From: JBMFVE01 sp049966155
GTDB taxonomy: Bacteria > Bacteroidota > Ignavibacteria > Kryptoniales > JAKASW01
Direction of reading: 5' to 3'
Assembly (NCBI GenBank): GCA_049966155.1
Contig: JBMFVE010000001.1
Coordinates: 62,001-126,000 of the forward strand
DNA length: 64,000 bases
The position numbers and the translations under genes were made by a program. A model generated the notes under the pieces. That model was not told the DNA's origin. It saw only the letters and a program-made list of their open reading frames with translations, and made no database searches. This document shows positions 53,100 through 63,045 of this stretch, in pieces. The stretch's first letter is position 1. Each line of letters opens with the position of its first letter.

Positions 53100-54615
53100 A
53101 AATCAATTTCGTAACCGAGTCTTCCCATCAGGTCAGTTGTCTTGAAGTTGTCAAGAAGATTTATGAGAAAATAAATGTTGTTGCGACTAATTAAGTAGTA
53201 GTTAATCAACAAATTCAATTGATCCAGCTTTGCTTGAGCCGATGGGATGAATAGGTGCTGGTAGTATGCACGGAAATACACCTGTGCGATCAGTCGAACG
53301 GTAGAGGAAACTGTGTAAAACTCATCTGTTAGACCCGCCGTAGTCCTGGCAGTATAATCGGCAGAGAAGGCAAAAGTGCTGAAGGGGGTTATGGAAAAAC
53401 CACCTCCCCGGTAAGTCAGTTTGCTCCCGAAGAAGCTACCTGTGGTTAGTGTGGCATATGCAGTCCCCAATCGTCCTATGCGCCCAGAAAGTGTCAGACT
53501 ATGATAGCGATTAATAAGAGCTGCTATTGGTCTGTCATCGTACTGGAGCGAGTAGCCAAGATTAACTTGCGGAAGTAATTCTAGTCCGAAGAAAACTGTA
53601 AGCAACCGTAAGGCGCTTCTACTCGGCGTAACGTCGTTTACTGTTGTCAGGCTTCCACCAAGACCTAACGAGGGTACGATTGACCGGTCAAATTTCCAGG
53701 TGTAACCAAGCATAGTATATGTTGTCCAATAATTGTTTCCCCAGCTTAGGTACGAAAGTGGATAGTTGTATTTCGGACTGACATAAGCCACCTCCGCGTT
53801 CAACGAAAACCCCTGACCGGTACTTGCGGTTTGGAACTGAACGTCGGCAACAGGAGCTCTATGCAGAAAATCGTATGTGATCTGGGCCTTAGCCACCCAG
53901 CTTGGAGAATATATACCCTGAAGATCGAGTTGGTATTGTAGCTGGCCGGAATCACTAATTTGTAAAAGTCTACTGAAATTAGCCTGTATTTGCGAATTAC
54001 CAATGGCCCGACCTCCTGCTACCATAGCATACAGATACTTCGATGGCGATGTCTCTCCGGTGAATATGTTCTGTACAATAGGAGCATCAAAACTCATTAG
54101 AAAAATCTTTGTTGGTCCGTTGTCATAGTTATACTGTAGCCCAAAATCCATTTTATCGGATACCAGCTTAGAATAGAACGTATGGGAGCAAATACCCACT
54201 TACCTTTGAGGACAACGAAGACTTTAGGTGAAAGGGGATATGATACGTAAATCTCATGTTCAAAAAGCCGGCTCCTGGTGGCATTGGGACAAGAGACGAT
54301 GCCTCGAAAACTCCATTGGGTCTTCTAACCAGACCCCTAATTATCTGGATTCCTATGGAGTCCACAGATGTCTGCATCAATCCCCCCATTGGAATCCAGA
54401 ACTGCGCGACCCAGTATGTAGAATCTATTGTAGCTTTGCTTCGCCAGTTGTAATTCCAAGCGAGGTTTATTTGATTCACATTAGATATCTTTGCATCAGC
54501 CTGAGTGTTTATAGAATTTATCAAACTCGATCGCTCGTGCATTCTCTTGAGCGAAAACCACCTTTTGATAACCAAGTGCGGCACAAAATAAGATGACAGG
54601 AAATCTGAACTTTGC
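53096..54615 (-). pseudogene. Frameshifted outer-membrane beta-barrel gene (DUF5916-like)
   Basis: Three consecutive frames carry one apparent protein. First, a signal-peptide-like stretch (FPVILFCAALGYQKVVFAQ) near 54610-54497 has no start codon and ends at a stop. Second, codons to 54168 encode DSTYWVAQFWIPMGGL, like the carbohydrate-binding DOMON part of DUF5916 proteins, and FTYHIPFHLKSSLSSK before stopping. Third, another frame picks up at ICSHTFYSKLVSDKMDFGLQ and runs through a beta-barrel to LGYEIDF. Alternating aromatic strands and a terminal Phe support an outer-membrane barrel. At least two frameshifts and no start codon make it a pseudogene unless these are assembly errors. The DUF5916 label is tentative. 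Confidence 0.65.
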
Positions 54616-54617
54616 TC

Positions 54618-56282
54618 TTATTGAGGGATGGTAAAGTAAAATCTTGATCCCTTTCCAACCTCACTCTCTGCCCAGACCCTTCCTCCGTGTAATTCAATAA
54701 GCCTCCTGGTAAGTGCAAGGCCCAGCCCTACTCCCCTGTACTTTTTGGCATAAGGATTCTGTGACAGCTGCTCAAAGGGCTTGAACAATCTGTTCAAATC
54801 TTCTGACTTTATCCCAACGCCAAAATCTTCCACGCAAACAAAAACTGCCGAATCCTTTTGCCATGCCCTGAGATTTATCTGCCCACCGTAGTTGCTGAAT
54901 TTTACAGCATTGGACAGAAAATTTATCACTACCTGACGCACCTTCTGAGGGTCTGCATAAACGCTGCTCAGCGATTCGTCAATTTCAGCCACCACTTTAA
55001 TTGACTTCTCTGAAGTCATTGGTTCTACTATTTTAATGGCCTGCATTATTTCTTCTTCAATTCTGAAATGCGACTTCTCAAGTTTCATCCTGCCAATCTC
55101 GAGCCTCGACAAATCAAGCAGATCATTCACAAGTTCAAGTAAATGTCTCCCGCTGTAATTAATGTTTCCTATAAATTGCTGTGCCATTTCTGGAGTCATT
55201 TCTCCAAGGTCTGTTTTCAGTATTTCGCTGAAACCAATAATAGCATTGAGAGGTGTGCGAAGCTCGTGACTCATATTTGCAAGGAATTCTGTTTTTGCCC
55301 TGTTTGCATTTTCCGCTCTCCTTCTCTGAACTTCCAGGGCTACCGTCTTCTGCTGCATCTCATCGAACAGCTTTGCATTTCTTATTGCCAGTGTGCATTG
55401 ATTTGCAAACAACTCAAGTAACACATTTGAAAATCCTTCCTTTTCAAACAAGTAACACAATAACCCTTCCGCTGTACCATCAGCATAAAGAGGGACAAGC
55501 ACAATTTTCTTATCATTAAAAAACATTAGAGCCGACGGCAGATCGATATTATTATTACCTGAAAACCTTCGCCAGAGCGTCCCCACATTTTCCAGCATGT
55601 AAAGCTCATTCCTATCTGCTATTTCATAAAGATATTCGAGAAATTCACGCGGAAGCTCAATGCTGTTGAGATATAAATTATAAGTATCTGCAAGCTTTAT
55701 CATAGCATCCGCACCGTCCCCAAAGTAATAGCTGGCGTTTATTGTCCTGTCTTTCTTGTTAAAAAGAAGCAAAACTGAAAATACCGCACCGGTGACAGCC
55801 TGAGCATTTTTGACTATCCTTTGTAATACATCTTCAACACGCGCCGGTGAGGCGAGCGCCATGCTGTTTTCTTGAAGCTTTAATAAATGCTGCGTCAGAA
55901 GCTTGCTTTGTTCCATCAAATGTTTGTCCCGACGCAAAGCAAGATACTCTCCTAAACTCGGGGCAAGTTTCAAAACACCGTAAGATAGCAGAAGGACACC
56001 CGCCATGGTCAGTCCGAAAAACCTCATTATGTCCAGCACATTCGCCAGGAATTCATTCGGCTGGAAAAAATCAACTACTAAATTGACCCCCGCTCCGGCA
56101 AAAATAATTAATGCTCCTTTATGAATGTATTTCCAGCCTGGAAGAGCAGCGAAGTTCTTTCCTCCCGTCCGAAAAGTAAAGTATAGTACCACAATTGCTG
56201 TTATTAAGAAGATCGATATGTCAAAGATTTTTTCAATCAAAATTAAATTAACCTTGAATACTCTGATACCCTGAGATTCCAT
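54618..56282 (-). CDS. Sensor histidine kinase with membrane N-terminus and GAF-like domain
   Basis: About 554 aa. Three hydrophobic helices come first (ISIFLITAIVVLYFTF, GALIIFAGAGVNLVVDFF, FFGLTMAGVLLLSYGVL), then a coiled linker, a GAF-like domain, and the kinase core: NMSHELRTPLNAIIGF (phospho-His about residue 337), NFLSNAVKFSNYGG (N box), EDFGVGIKSED (G1) and GVGLGLALTRRLIELHGG (G2). The start is uncertain: ATG 56282 overlaps thyX by 40 bases; TTG 56240 right after the thyX stop, with AAGG upstream, is an alternative. No partner response regulator gene is adjacent, so it is an orphan here. Confidence 0.85.
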   Translation of the reverse strand: MESQGIRVFKVNLILIEKIFDISIFLITAIVVLYFTFRTGGKNFAALPGWKYIHKGALIIFAGAGVNLVVDFFQPNEFLANVLDIMRFFGLTMAGVLLLSYGVLKLAPSLGEYLALRRDKHLMEQSKLLTQHLLKLQENSMALASPARVEDVLQRIVKNAQAVTGAVFSVLLLFNKKDRTINASYYFGDGADAMIKLADTYNLYLNSIELPREFLEYLYEIADRNELYMLENVGTLWRRFSGNNNIDLPSALMFFNDKKIVLVPLYADGTAEGLLCYLFEKEGFSNVLLELFANQCTLAIRNAKLFDEMQQKTVALEVQRRRAENANRAKTEFLANMSHELRTPLNAIIGFSEILKTDLGEMTPEMAQQFIGNINYSGRHLLELVNDLLDLSRLEIGRMKLEKSHFRIEEEIMQAIKIVEPMTSEKSIKVVAEIDESLSSVYADPQKVRQVVINFLSNAVKFSNYGGQINLRAWQKDSAVFVCVEDFGVGIKSEDLNRLFKPFEQLSQNPYAKKYRGVGLGLALTRRLIELHGGRVWAESEVGKGSRFYFTIPQ

Positions 56283-57775
56283 ACCGGTACCCCGCAGTAC
56301 CTTTTCCCTTCCGGACAGTATGGTTTGACTCCTGCGAGTTGCCTCATTGAGCACGGGGGCAAAAGGTACCTGCCTAATCTCGGATGTACTTCTGAAATTT
56401 GAATAGCCTCATCAATAGAAGCTCGCCAAATTTCTTCCTGTGCGTTGTAACAAAGCCGCATCTTAAGCTTATGATGTAAATTTAAGAGATCCGCTGATTC
56501 GGTAAATCTGATTGGAAATGCGTTCGGAAGCAAATATGAAGCAAATTCCCTGCTGACTCCCTTTTTCAACAAGGCTCCAATGCCATCCCAGATTATTTGC
56601 ATCGTCTCATCATATACCTTTAAAGCTTTCGAATCACATTTGATTAATTCCGGGGTTATGTAGTCCGGCTCACGTCGAAGGTGTGATGTAATTTGAGGAC
56701 GGGATGCCGGGATCGTCCTATGACGCTGATCCTGCGAGTCGGCAGTGTGACTCAACTTCTTTTTAAAAGTGTAAGATGAATGGTAAAGAGTTCTAGACAA
56801 TTTGTCATGCATTGTCAATACGAGTGAATCCCCAAATATACGATTCTTTGAAGGGTTTACAGCAAGTTCAATTGCCTCGTTGTCTGATATTGAGTCCGCT
56901 CCCATTCCCAGCACTTCCCGAACCGCATCTGCCACAAGAGTCTCTCCATTCATCTTATAATCAACTAATTTTGAAGTCTTACCGTTAAGCTCCCGGTCAA
57001 ATTTGTCAAAAAAAGATTCCGGTGCAACATGCTCTTTGTCAAAGTGCTCAACAAAAAAAGCTTCATCCAGTGGCTCTTGAAGAATAATCTGGTAGTTTGG
57101 ATCAAGGCGCAACACTTCCTCAACCATCAATCTTGCGACTACGCGCTGTTCAAATGGAACATCCCCAGACTCAGATATCCTGTAATATCTTAATAATGTA
57201 AGACCACTTATAGTGTGGTATAGATAAGAAAAGGTTGCAATTGGAAGGACATACCGTGCAATTTCCTGGGCTTTCTTTTTTATTTCTGATTGAAATCGAG
57301 CATCATTTCGCCTGTTAGGAAAAATTTTGTAGTATTCATCTGCGGATGGTTTCATCAGCAACTCGGTCAGCCTGTGGTACCTTTCAAGCTGCATATCCGC
57401 AGTCTTCAGATAAATGTCCAGTGAAGCTCCCTTAATTGGTGGAACAAAATAACTTCCGGATTTAACTTCAACATACCTCTGACTTACCTGCTCTGAATTG
57501 TAAAACGGATGCGAATGAAGAAATGACCATATGAATTGCCTTGAAACATTTGCTAACTGAAACTGAAAAGTGGCGTGTTGAAAAGTCGTATGATGTCCTG
57601 CTTCATAAATACTTTTTGCAAGACCAGTATATTTTTGAAGGTCAACTGATTCGTCCTGAATAATGCCCTTCGATGAGTAACATGTTCTTGCTGTAGCAAT
57701 GACATTCTTAAAAGGGTTTTCAAATGCCTTTACAAGCTTTACTGACGGATTTGTATATATGGTATCTTCTGTCAT
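56243..57775 (-). CDS. thyX: Two-domain FAD-dependent thymidylate synthase-like protein (ThyX)
   Basis: 510 aa, about twice a normal ThyX (some 220-250 aa). The first half has ATARTCYSSKG, AGHHTTFQHATFQF, RQFIWSFLHSH and SEQVSQRYVEV (about residues 93-106). The second half has RIFGDSLVLTMHDKLSRTLYHSSYTF, SQDQRHRTIPASRP (about 352) and GRYLLPP. The ThyX motif RHRxxSxNExSxRY is divided: the SxRY end is in the first half and RHR in the second. It may still make dTMP from dUMP with methylene-THF and FAD, but the motif is far from standard. AAGAGA precedes the ATG. Downstream is the histidine kinase, with overlap. Confidence 0.8.
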   Translation of the reverse strand: MTEDTIYTNPSVKLVKAFENPFKNVIATARTCYSSKGIIQDESVDLQKYTGLAKSIYEAGHHTTFQHATFQFQLANVSRQFIWSFLHSHPFYNSEQVSQRYVEVKSGSYFVPPIKGASLDIYLKTADMQLERYHRLTELLMKPSADEYYKIFPNRRNDARFQSEIKKKAQEIARYVLPIATFSYLYHTISGLTLLRYYRISESGDVPFEQRVVARLMVEEVLRLDPNYQIILQEPLDEAFFVEHFDKEHVAPESFFDKFDRELNGKTSKLVDYKMNGETLVADAVREVLGMGADSISDNEAIELAVNPSKNRIFGDSLVLTMHDKLSRTLYHSSYTFKKKLSHTADSQDQRHRTIPASRPQITSHLRREPDYITPELIKCDSKALKVYDETMQIIWDGIGALLKKGVSREFASYLLPNAFPIRFTESADLLNLHHKLKMRLCYNAQEEIWRASIDEAIQISEVHPRLGRYLLPPCSMRQLAGVKPYCPEGKRYCGVPVWNLRVSEYSRLI

Positions 57776-57806
57776 TCTCTTATTTCTCTATTGCTTACAG
57801 GCAAAC

Positions 57807-59039
57807 CTATGCTCTTCTTTTAATAACAACAATGGTCTTGTCATCCGAATAACTTGATGAAGCGGAAAATTTCTGTACATCTTCAAGCACAGCGTAACAT
57901 AACACTCTCGGTGTTTCTGTAGCGTAATTCTCTATAATCTTCTTTAAACGCTCTTCCCCATACAAAGTGAAATTCCCATCTACCGCTTCAGATATCCCAT
58001 CAGTGTAAAGAACAAGAATATCACCCGGCTCAAAATTTACATTACCGATTCTGTACTTTGCATCTGGTGCAATACCCAGTGCAGGTCCCGTACTTTCAAT
58101 GCTCTTAAATTCTGAGCGTTTTCGGCTGTAAAAAATTGGTGGATTGTGACCGGCATTGACGTAAAGATAGAGCCCGCTTTTTTCATCTACTATTTCCCCG
58201 TAAAAAAGGGTGACAAACCTCGAACCGGAAAATGTCGAGCTGACCAGGTTGTTGACTCGTTTTATCAACGCTGCCATGTTGGTTTGAAGTTCCACACCCA
58301 TCTTCAGAGCGCCTGATACATAAAGGGCCTCAACTGCTGCGCTTAAACCTTTGCTTGCGGCATCACCTACAGCAACTCCAAGTCGCTCATGATCCTCTCC
58401 AATTAAAATGTAATCAAAAAAGTCCCCCCCAACGACGCGCTCCGGAACCGATACACCAAATAAATCAAACACTCCAAATTTTTGCTCGTGTTCAGGTAGT
58501 ATGATTCGCTGGATTTCCCGCGCTTTATCTATATCCTGCTCCAGCTGCTTCGTACGTGCCAACGCAGAACGTTCACGAAGAACAGCTGTAACTGCACTCC
58601 CTATTACATTCAGTGTATCGAAAATGTCACTGTAATCCCCATCAGTATTAAATGCAAGAATATATGGATAAAGCCACTGGCCTCTAACCTTAACCCTTTG
58701 CCCAACACCGGTGGCTGAGTACTTCTCAATTCCTTTTCGGAGCAAATAGGGGTTCCGCTCAGAAGAAAGCAATGTCTTCTGTGTTCCAATTTTGACAAAA
58801 TCAGGATAATCAGAAATCTTGATTGTATAGTTCTCCTGCAAAGGTTTTACCTGACCAACCTGTCGGATAAGCACATAAGCATTTTTTCTGGGAATTAACT
58901 TCCAGATACGCCCACCTTTTATTCTAATTTGATCTGAATTAATAACCTCCTGAACAACGTTTTTCAACAATTCCTCTTCATTTGTGTAGTTTTGAGAGGC
59001 TATTTTTTCAATTGCGTGGTATAGCTGTCTCTGGTTCAT
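57807..59039 (-). CDS. SpoIIE/PP2C-type serine phosphatase with N-terminal sensor region
   Basis: 410 aa. Residues about 1-160 form a GAF-like sensory region (no signal or membrane helix). A coiled linker (LARTKQLEQDIDKAREIQRIILPE) leads to a PP2C-like phosphatase domain: VGGDFFDY (first metal Asp), GVAVGDAASKGLSAAVEALY (second), LYVNAGHNPPIFY and LVLYTDGISEAVD (metal Asp), SDDKTIVVI (last Asp). These are the motifs of RsbU/SpoIIE phosphatases that act on anti-sigma-antagonist proteins. It lies 31 bases upstream of the ThyX gene; no anti-sigma partner gene is visible in the window. Confidence 0.85.
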   Translation of the reverse strand: MNQRQLYHAIEKIASQNYTNEEELLKNVVQEVINSDQIRIKGGRIWKLIPRKNAYVLIRQVGQVKPLQENYTIKISDYPDFVKIGTQKTLLSSERNPYLLRKGIEKYSATGVGQRVKVRGQWLYPYILAFNTDGDYSDIFDTLNVIGSAVTAVLRERSALARTKQLEQDIDKAREIQRIILPEHEQKFGVFDLFGVSVPERVVGGDFFDYILIGEDHERLGVAVGDAASKGLSAAVEALYVSGALKMGVELQTNMAALIKRVNNLVSSTFSGSRFVTLFYGEIVDEKSGLYLYVNAGHNPPIFYSRKRSEFKSIESTGPALGIAPDAKYRIGNVNFEPGDILVLYTDGISEAVDGNFTLYGEERLKKIIENYATETPRVLCYAVLEDVQKFSASSSYSDDKTIVVIKRRA

Positions 59040-59150
59040 CCTTTGCTCAAATATTGATCCGTATTTTAAATTTTCTACATGTTAACCTGAATGGGCTTAT
59101 CTGATTTGGGTCAGGCTCTTTAGTTCCAAATAATTTGTTTACCATGCCCA

Positions 59151-61775
59151 CTACTTTTTATCGCCTTCAACAGTCCTCTTGAGCTCAACAATTTTATTCA
59201 ACGCTTCAATTGGTGTTATATTGTTGACATCAATTTCCTTTACTTTTTCACGAAGCTCACTATCTACCATTTCAAAAAGTTCTATTTGCAAGTCATCTTC
59301 CCTTTGCCCTCTTGGAATTTTTCTGGATTTGGGTATCCTCAGGGTCTCAACAGCAGATAATTCAAAAGATTCCAAATTTTTCAGTATTTCCTTTGCGCGG
59401 CTTGTAACAGTTCTGGGAAGACCAGCCATTTCCGCAACATGTATTCCATAGCTATGATCTGCGCCACCTTCGACAATTTTGTGAAGAAAGATTACCTTTC
59501 CACCATATTCACGAACGTCTGCCTTCAAATTCTTAACCCTATGGTAAAATTCAGCAAGTTCGTTTAGCTCATGATAGTGCGTCGCAAATAGGGTCCTTGC
59601 TGCAACTGAAGGGTTCTGATGAATATACTCAACAATTGCCCACGCAATCGAAACACCGTCAAACGTGCTCGTTCCCCTTCCAATTTCATCCAGCAACACA
59701 AGACTCCTTGGTGTTGCATTGTTTAAAATGTTCGCTGCCTCCTGCATCTCAACCATGAATGTACTCTCCCCAGCAGAGATATTATCCGAAGCACCAATCC
59801 TGGTGAAAATCCTGTCCACCACCCCTATTCGCACCTCTTTTGCTGGTACAAATGAACCTGCCTGCGCCATTAAGACTATCAGAGCAACCTGACGTATGAA
59901 CACGCTTTTCCCGGCCATGTTTGGACCGGTTATCAGTGCAATTTGACTCTCCCCTTCCTTCAGGTAAATGTCATTTGGCACGAACGGTTCACCGGGGGGA
60001 AGGAGCTTCTCAACTACAGGATGCCTACCATCTTTAATTACAATATCAAGCGAATTATCAACTGTTGGCCGAATGTATTTGTTTTCTCGTGCAGCGCGTG
60101 CAAAAGAGAAAATTACATCTATTATAGCAATAGCACGTGATGTCTTTAAAAGACTCGCAGCGTGAGATGATGTAACATTTCTAAGTTCATCAAACAATTC
60201 TATTTCAATCCTAAATATCTTTTCCTCAGCTTTGAGAACCTTATCTTCATATTCCTTTAATTCAGGAGTAATAAATCTCTCAGCATTAACAAGAGTCTGC
60301 TTTCTAATATAGTCTGAAGGGACTCTACCAAGGTTTGGCTTTGTGACCTCAATGTAATATCCAAAGACACTATTGTAATCAACTTTGAGAGACGAGATTC
60401 CGGTTCTCTCTCTTTCTTTTATTTGCAAGTTTGCAATCCAATCTTTTGCATTAATAGAAAGGCTCCTGAGCTCATCAAGCTCCTTATTATATCCATCTCT
60501 TATTACCCATCCTTCCGAAACCTGCAACGGCAAATCATCGTTCAAAGCAAATGTCAGCAAATTTAAAAGTTCATTTTCTTCTGAAATATCCTCAACTAAC
60601 TCCACCAACAACTCCGATTTGAAGGAGCTTAACAAATCCTTAACTTCCGGTATTTTTCTCAGGAGGTCACGAAGAGCACCCAGATCACGCGGCGTCGCAC
60701 GCTTGGTTGATACCTTTGCAACCAACCTTTCCATGTCAGGAAAACCGGAGAAAATATCTTTATTTTTGCCGCTGTTCATAGCATTTATGACTTCATCCAC
60801 AGCATCAAGTCGCTTTTCTATCTCTTTCACATTTGTAAGAGGCTGAAGTAGTATGCGCCTGAGCTGCCTTGCTCCCATTGCAGTTTCTGTCATATCTATG
60901 ATATCAAGTAATGACTTTCCTTCATCAGAGTTCGACTCTATGATTTCCAGGTGCTTCCTTGTGTTACGATCGACTTGAAGGAACTCGGAGATTCTTAATT
61001 CACCAATAGCCGTAATATGGGAAATATTGCCGTTTTGCGTCTCACTAATATAGTCCAGGGCAGCTCCTGCTGCACGTATTGCGAGTTGTTTGTCCTCCAG
61101 GTCAAATCCTTTCAGACTCCCAACCTTAAAATGATGCAAAAGCTTCTCATGACAGTAGTCAAAATTAAATATGTAATCGTCTCGACGAGTAATGGTAACT
61201 TTTCTTGAGAACTCCTTTAAGGTGGCTTCAATTTTGTCAGCATTTGAACGCGGCAGTACAATTTCAACAGGCTCTACCCTCGATAGATATGATGAAAGTT
61301 CCTGCAGTTCTGCACTGCAAAAACCAAACTCACCCGTGGTTATATCACAAAAGGCCATGCCAAAATGGTCCGACTCAATTATTAAAGTGGCAAAGTAATT
61401 ATTGGATCTTACCGGGGTCGATGCAAAATTTACTCCAGGTGTGACAACCTCAACAATATCTCTCTTCACTATCCCTCTTGCAAACTTTGGATCTTCAAGC
61501 TGCTCACAAACAGCGACCCTGTAACCAGCTCTGACCAATTTAGGCAAATATTCATTAATCGCGTGATGAGGGAAACCGGCTAAGGGCACATCTGCTGCTG
61601 CTCCGTTTGCCCGCTTTGTCAGAGTTAAAGATAATACAGAGCTCGCTATTTTCGCATCTTCCTCAAACGTTTCATAAAAATCCCCCATTCGAAATAGGAC
61701 AATAGCATCTGAATAGCGTTCCTTAATTTTCCTGTACTGTGCCATTAATGGGGTTATTGAAGTTGATTTGCTCAT
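59151..61775 (-). CDS. mutS: DNA mismatch repair protein MutS
   Basis: 874 aa, standard length for MutS1. N-terminal mismatch-binding motif FRMGDFYETFEEDA (Phe-x-Glu in FYE), connector and lever domains, then the ATPase: GPNMAGKSVFIRQVAL (Walker A), DEIGRGTSTFDG (Walker B) and FATHYHEL (switch). A C-terminal tail ends KIVELKRTVEGDKK. It recognises mismatches and recruits MutL. Its start overlaps the stop of the ureohydrolase gene by 4 bases (ATGA). Confidence 0.97.
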   Translation of the reverse strand: MSKSTSITPLMAQYRKIKERYSDAIVLFRMGDFYETFEEDAKIASSVLSLTLTKRANGAAADVPLAGFPHHAINEYLPKLVRAGYRVAVCEQLEDPKFARGIVKRDIVEVVTPGVNFASTPVRSNNYFATLIIESDHFGMAFCDITTGEFGFCSAELQELSSYLSRVEPVEIVLPRSNADKIEATLKEFSRKVTITRRDDYIFNFDYCHEKLLHHFKVGSLKGFDLEDKQLAIRAAGAALDYISETQNGNISHITAIGELRISEFLQVDRNTRKHLEIIESNSDEGKSLLDIIDMTETAMGARQLRRILLQPLTNVKEIEKRLDAVDEVINAMNSGKNKDIFSGFPDMERLVAKVSTKRATPRDLGALRDLLRKIPEVKDLLSSFKSELLVELVEDISEENELLNLLTFALNDDLPLQVSEGWVIRDGYNKELDELRSLSINAKDWIANLQIKERERTGISSLKVDYNSVFGYYIEVTKPNLGRVPSDYIRKQTLVNAERFITPELKEYEDKVLKAEEKIFRIEIELFDELRNVTSSHAASLLKTSRAIAIIDVIFSFARAARENKYIRPTVDNSLDIVIKDGRHPVVEKLLPPGEPFVPNDIYLKEGESQIALITGPNMAGKSVFIRQVALIVLMAQAGSFVPAKEVRIGVVDRIFTRIGASDNISAGESTFMVEMQEAANILNNATPRSLVLLDEIGRGTSTFDGVSIAWAIVEYIHQNPSVAARTLFATHYHELNELAEFYHRVKNLKADVREYGGKVIFLHKIVEGGADHSYGIHVAEMAGLPRTVTSRAKEILKNLESFELSAVETLRIPKSRKIPRGQREDDLQIELFEMVDSELREKVKEIDVNNITPIEALNKIVELKRTVEGDKK

Positions 61776-62680
61776 TTATTTCTAAATATGAAATTAAGAA
61801 GTTTATATATTAAACTGGCCACTGCAAAATTAGGATATACAATCCCATCCAGTGGAGCCAATTCCGTTATGTCGAATCCGACAATTTTTCTTTTTACAGT
61901 TAGCTGCCTGAACAATTCAATTGTCTCATCCCAGCCAAAACCCCCTGGCACGGGTGTGCCGGTTGCAGGCATAACCCAGGGATCAAAGTAGTCACAATCA
62001 AATGATAGGTAAACGTTTGTGGACAATGCACTTATCACTTCCTCAATCCAATTTTTTGAGTAATTCCCGTTTTTCACTTCATAAGCATAGAAGGTTTTGA
62101 TCCCCTTTATTTTTATGAACTCTGCCTCTTCCTTGCTTTGTGCACGAATTCCCAGTTGCGTGATGTCAGTTGTAAACTCAGCGACTCTTGCAAAAACACT
62201 TGCGTGTGAAAACCGATTCCCCAGATAAGAATCGCGCATATCAGAATGTGCATCAAGATGCAAAATGCTCAATCCACCTGATAAATTTTTGTAATTATCA
62301 TGATGAGCCTTTATTGGCCCAAGTGAAATTGAATGCTCCCCACCAAGAGTAACGACAAACTTATCGTCTTTAATAAGACGATCTACAAGGTTGTAAGATA
62401 TGTCCCGAATTGCCGGGCCGTCCATCCCACTGACATCCATTGGCTCAAGCGTGGCAATTCCAGCCTCAAAGCATAGCTCACGATTGAACTCTTCGTCATA
62501 AAACTCAACTTGCTGTGAAGCTTTTATGATTTCCTGAGGACCCCTGGCAGCACCGCTCATGTAACTTACAGTTCCTTCATAGGGAATTGACACGATTACT
62601 ATTTCCGACTTGTCAATACTTGAATAAATTTCATCCAGTCCCAGAAAATTTTTCTCCGCTGGAAGCGTCCTCAAATCCAA
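61772..62680 (-). CDS. speB: Agmatinase/arginase-family ureohydrolase
   Basis: 302 aa. Manganese-site motifs are clear: LGGEHSISLG, LDAHSDMRD, and SFDCDYFDP...PATGTPVPGGFGW. The E in GGEHS is common in agmatinase-like members. The likely reaction is agmatine to putrescine and urea, though arginase or a related guanidino-substrate activity cannot be excluded. It overlaps mutS by 4 bases, so they may be co-transcribed; the pairing is probably accidental in function. Confidence 0.85.
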   Translation of the reverse strand: MDLRTLPAEKNFLGLDEIYSSIDKSEIVIVSIPYEGTVSYMSGAARGPQEIIKASQQVEFYDEEFNRELCFEAGIATLEPMDVSGMDGPAIRDISYNLVDRLIKDDKFVVTLGGEHSISLGPIKAHHDNYKNLSGGLSILHLDAHSDMRDSYLGNRFSHASVFARVAEFTTDITQLGIRAQSKEEAEFIKIKGIKTFYAYEVKNGNYSKNWIEEVISALSTNVYLSFDCDYFDPWVMPATGTPVPGGFGWDETIELFRQLTVKRKIVGFDITELAPLDGIVYPNFAVASLIYKLLNFIFRNK

Positions 62681-63012
62681 TTTCTCCTCTCTCTTCTGTG
62701 TAGTTTAAATATACTTTTGGACTGAAAGTTATTCAAGAAACACTTCATGTTAGCCCCTATGGCTTACATTCTTTACCAGAGTGTAACACTGTTTTTGCAC
62801 CCCACGCTAATTGCTGCGCCCTATTCTCAAATTTGTTAATTAAACCAGGACATGGAACCGTTCAACCTCTTTGTAATCGAAAGCATGTATGGCTATACGA
62901 CTAATTCCATGTCAAAGGCATTTATCGATCGAGTTCCTCCAGCATAAATAACATTTTGAGAACCGACGCTTGCCTGTATTGATGAAAGCAAAAGGGAAAA
63001 TTCAAACTTAAA
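62681..63012. other. Intergenic stretch, 332 bases, upstream of speB
   Basis: It lies between the start of the ureohydrolase gene and the terminator after engB (both genes on the minus strand). No ORF, RNA gene or repeat is convincing. It should hold the promoter of speB-mutS, but I cannot pick a clear -35/-10 pair. Confidence 0.5.
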
Positions 63013-63040
63013 CGGGTAACCTTGAGAAATAAGTTGCCCG
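63013..63040 (-). terminator. Probable terminator after engB
   Basis: On the minus strand CGGGCAAC (63040-63033) pairs with GTTACCCG (63020-63013), one G-U pair, with a 12-base loop, and is followed by a T-rich run (TTTAAGTTTGAATTTT). It begins 6 bases after the engB stop. Confidence 0.55.
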
Positions 63041-63045
63041 CTTTG

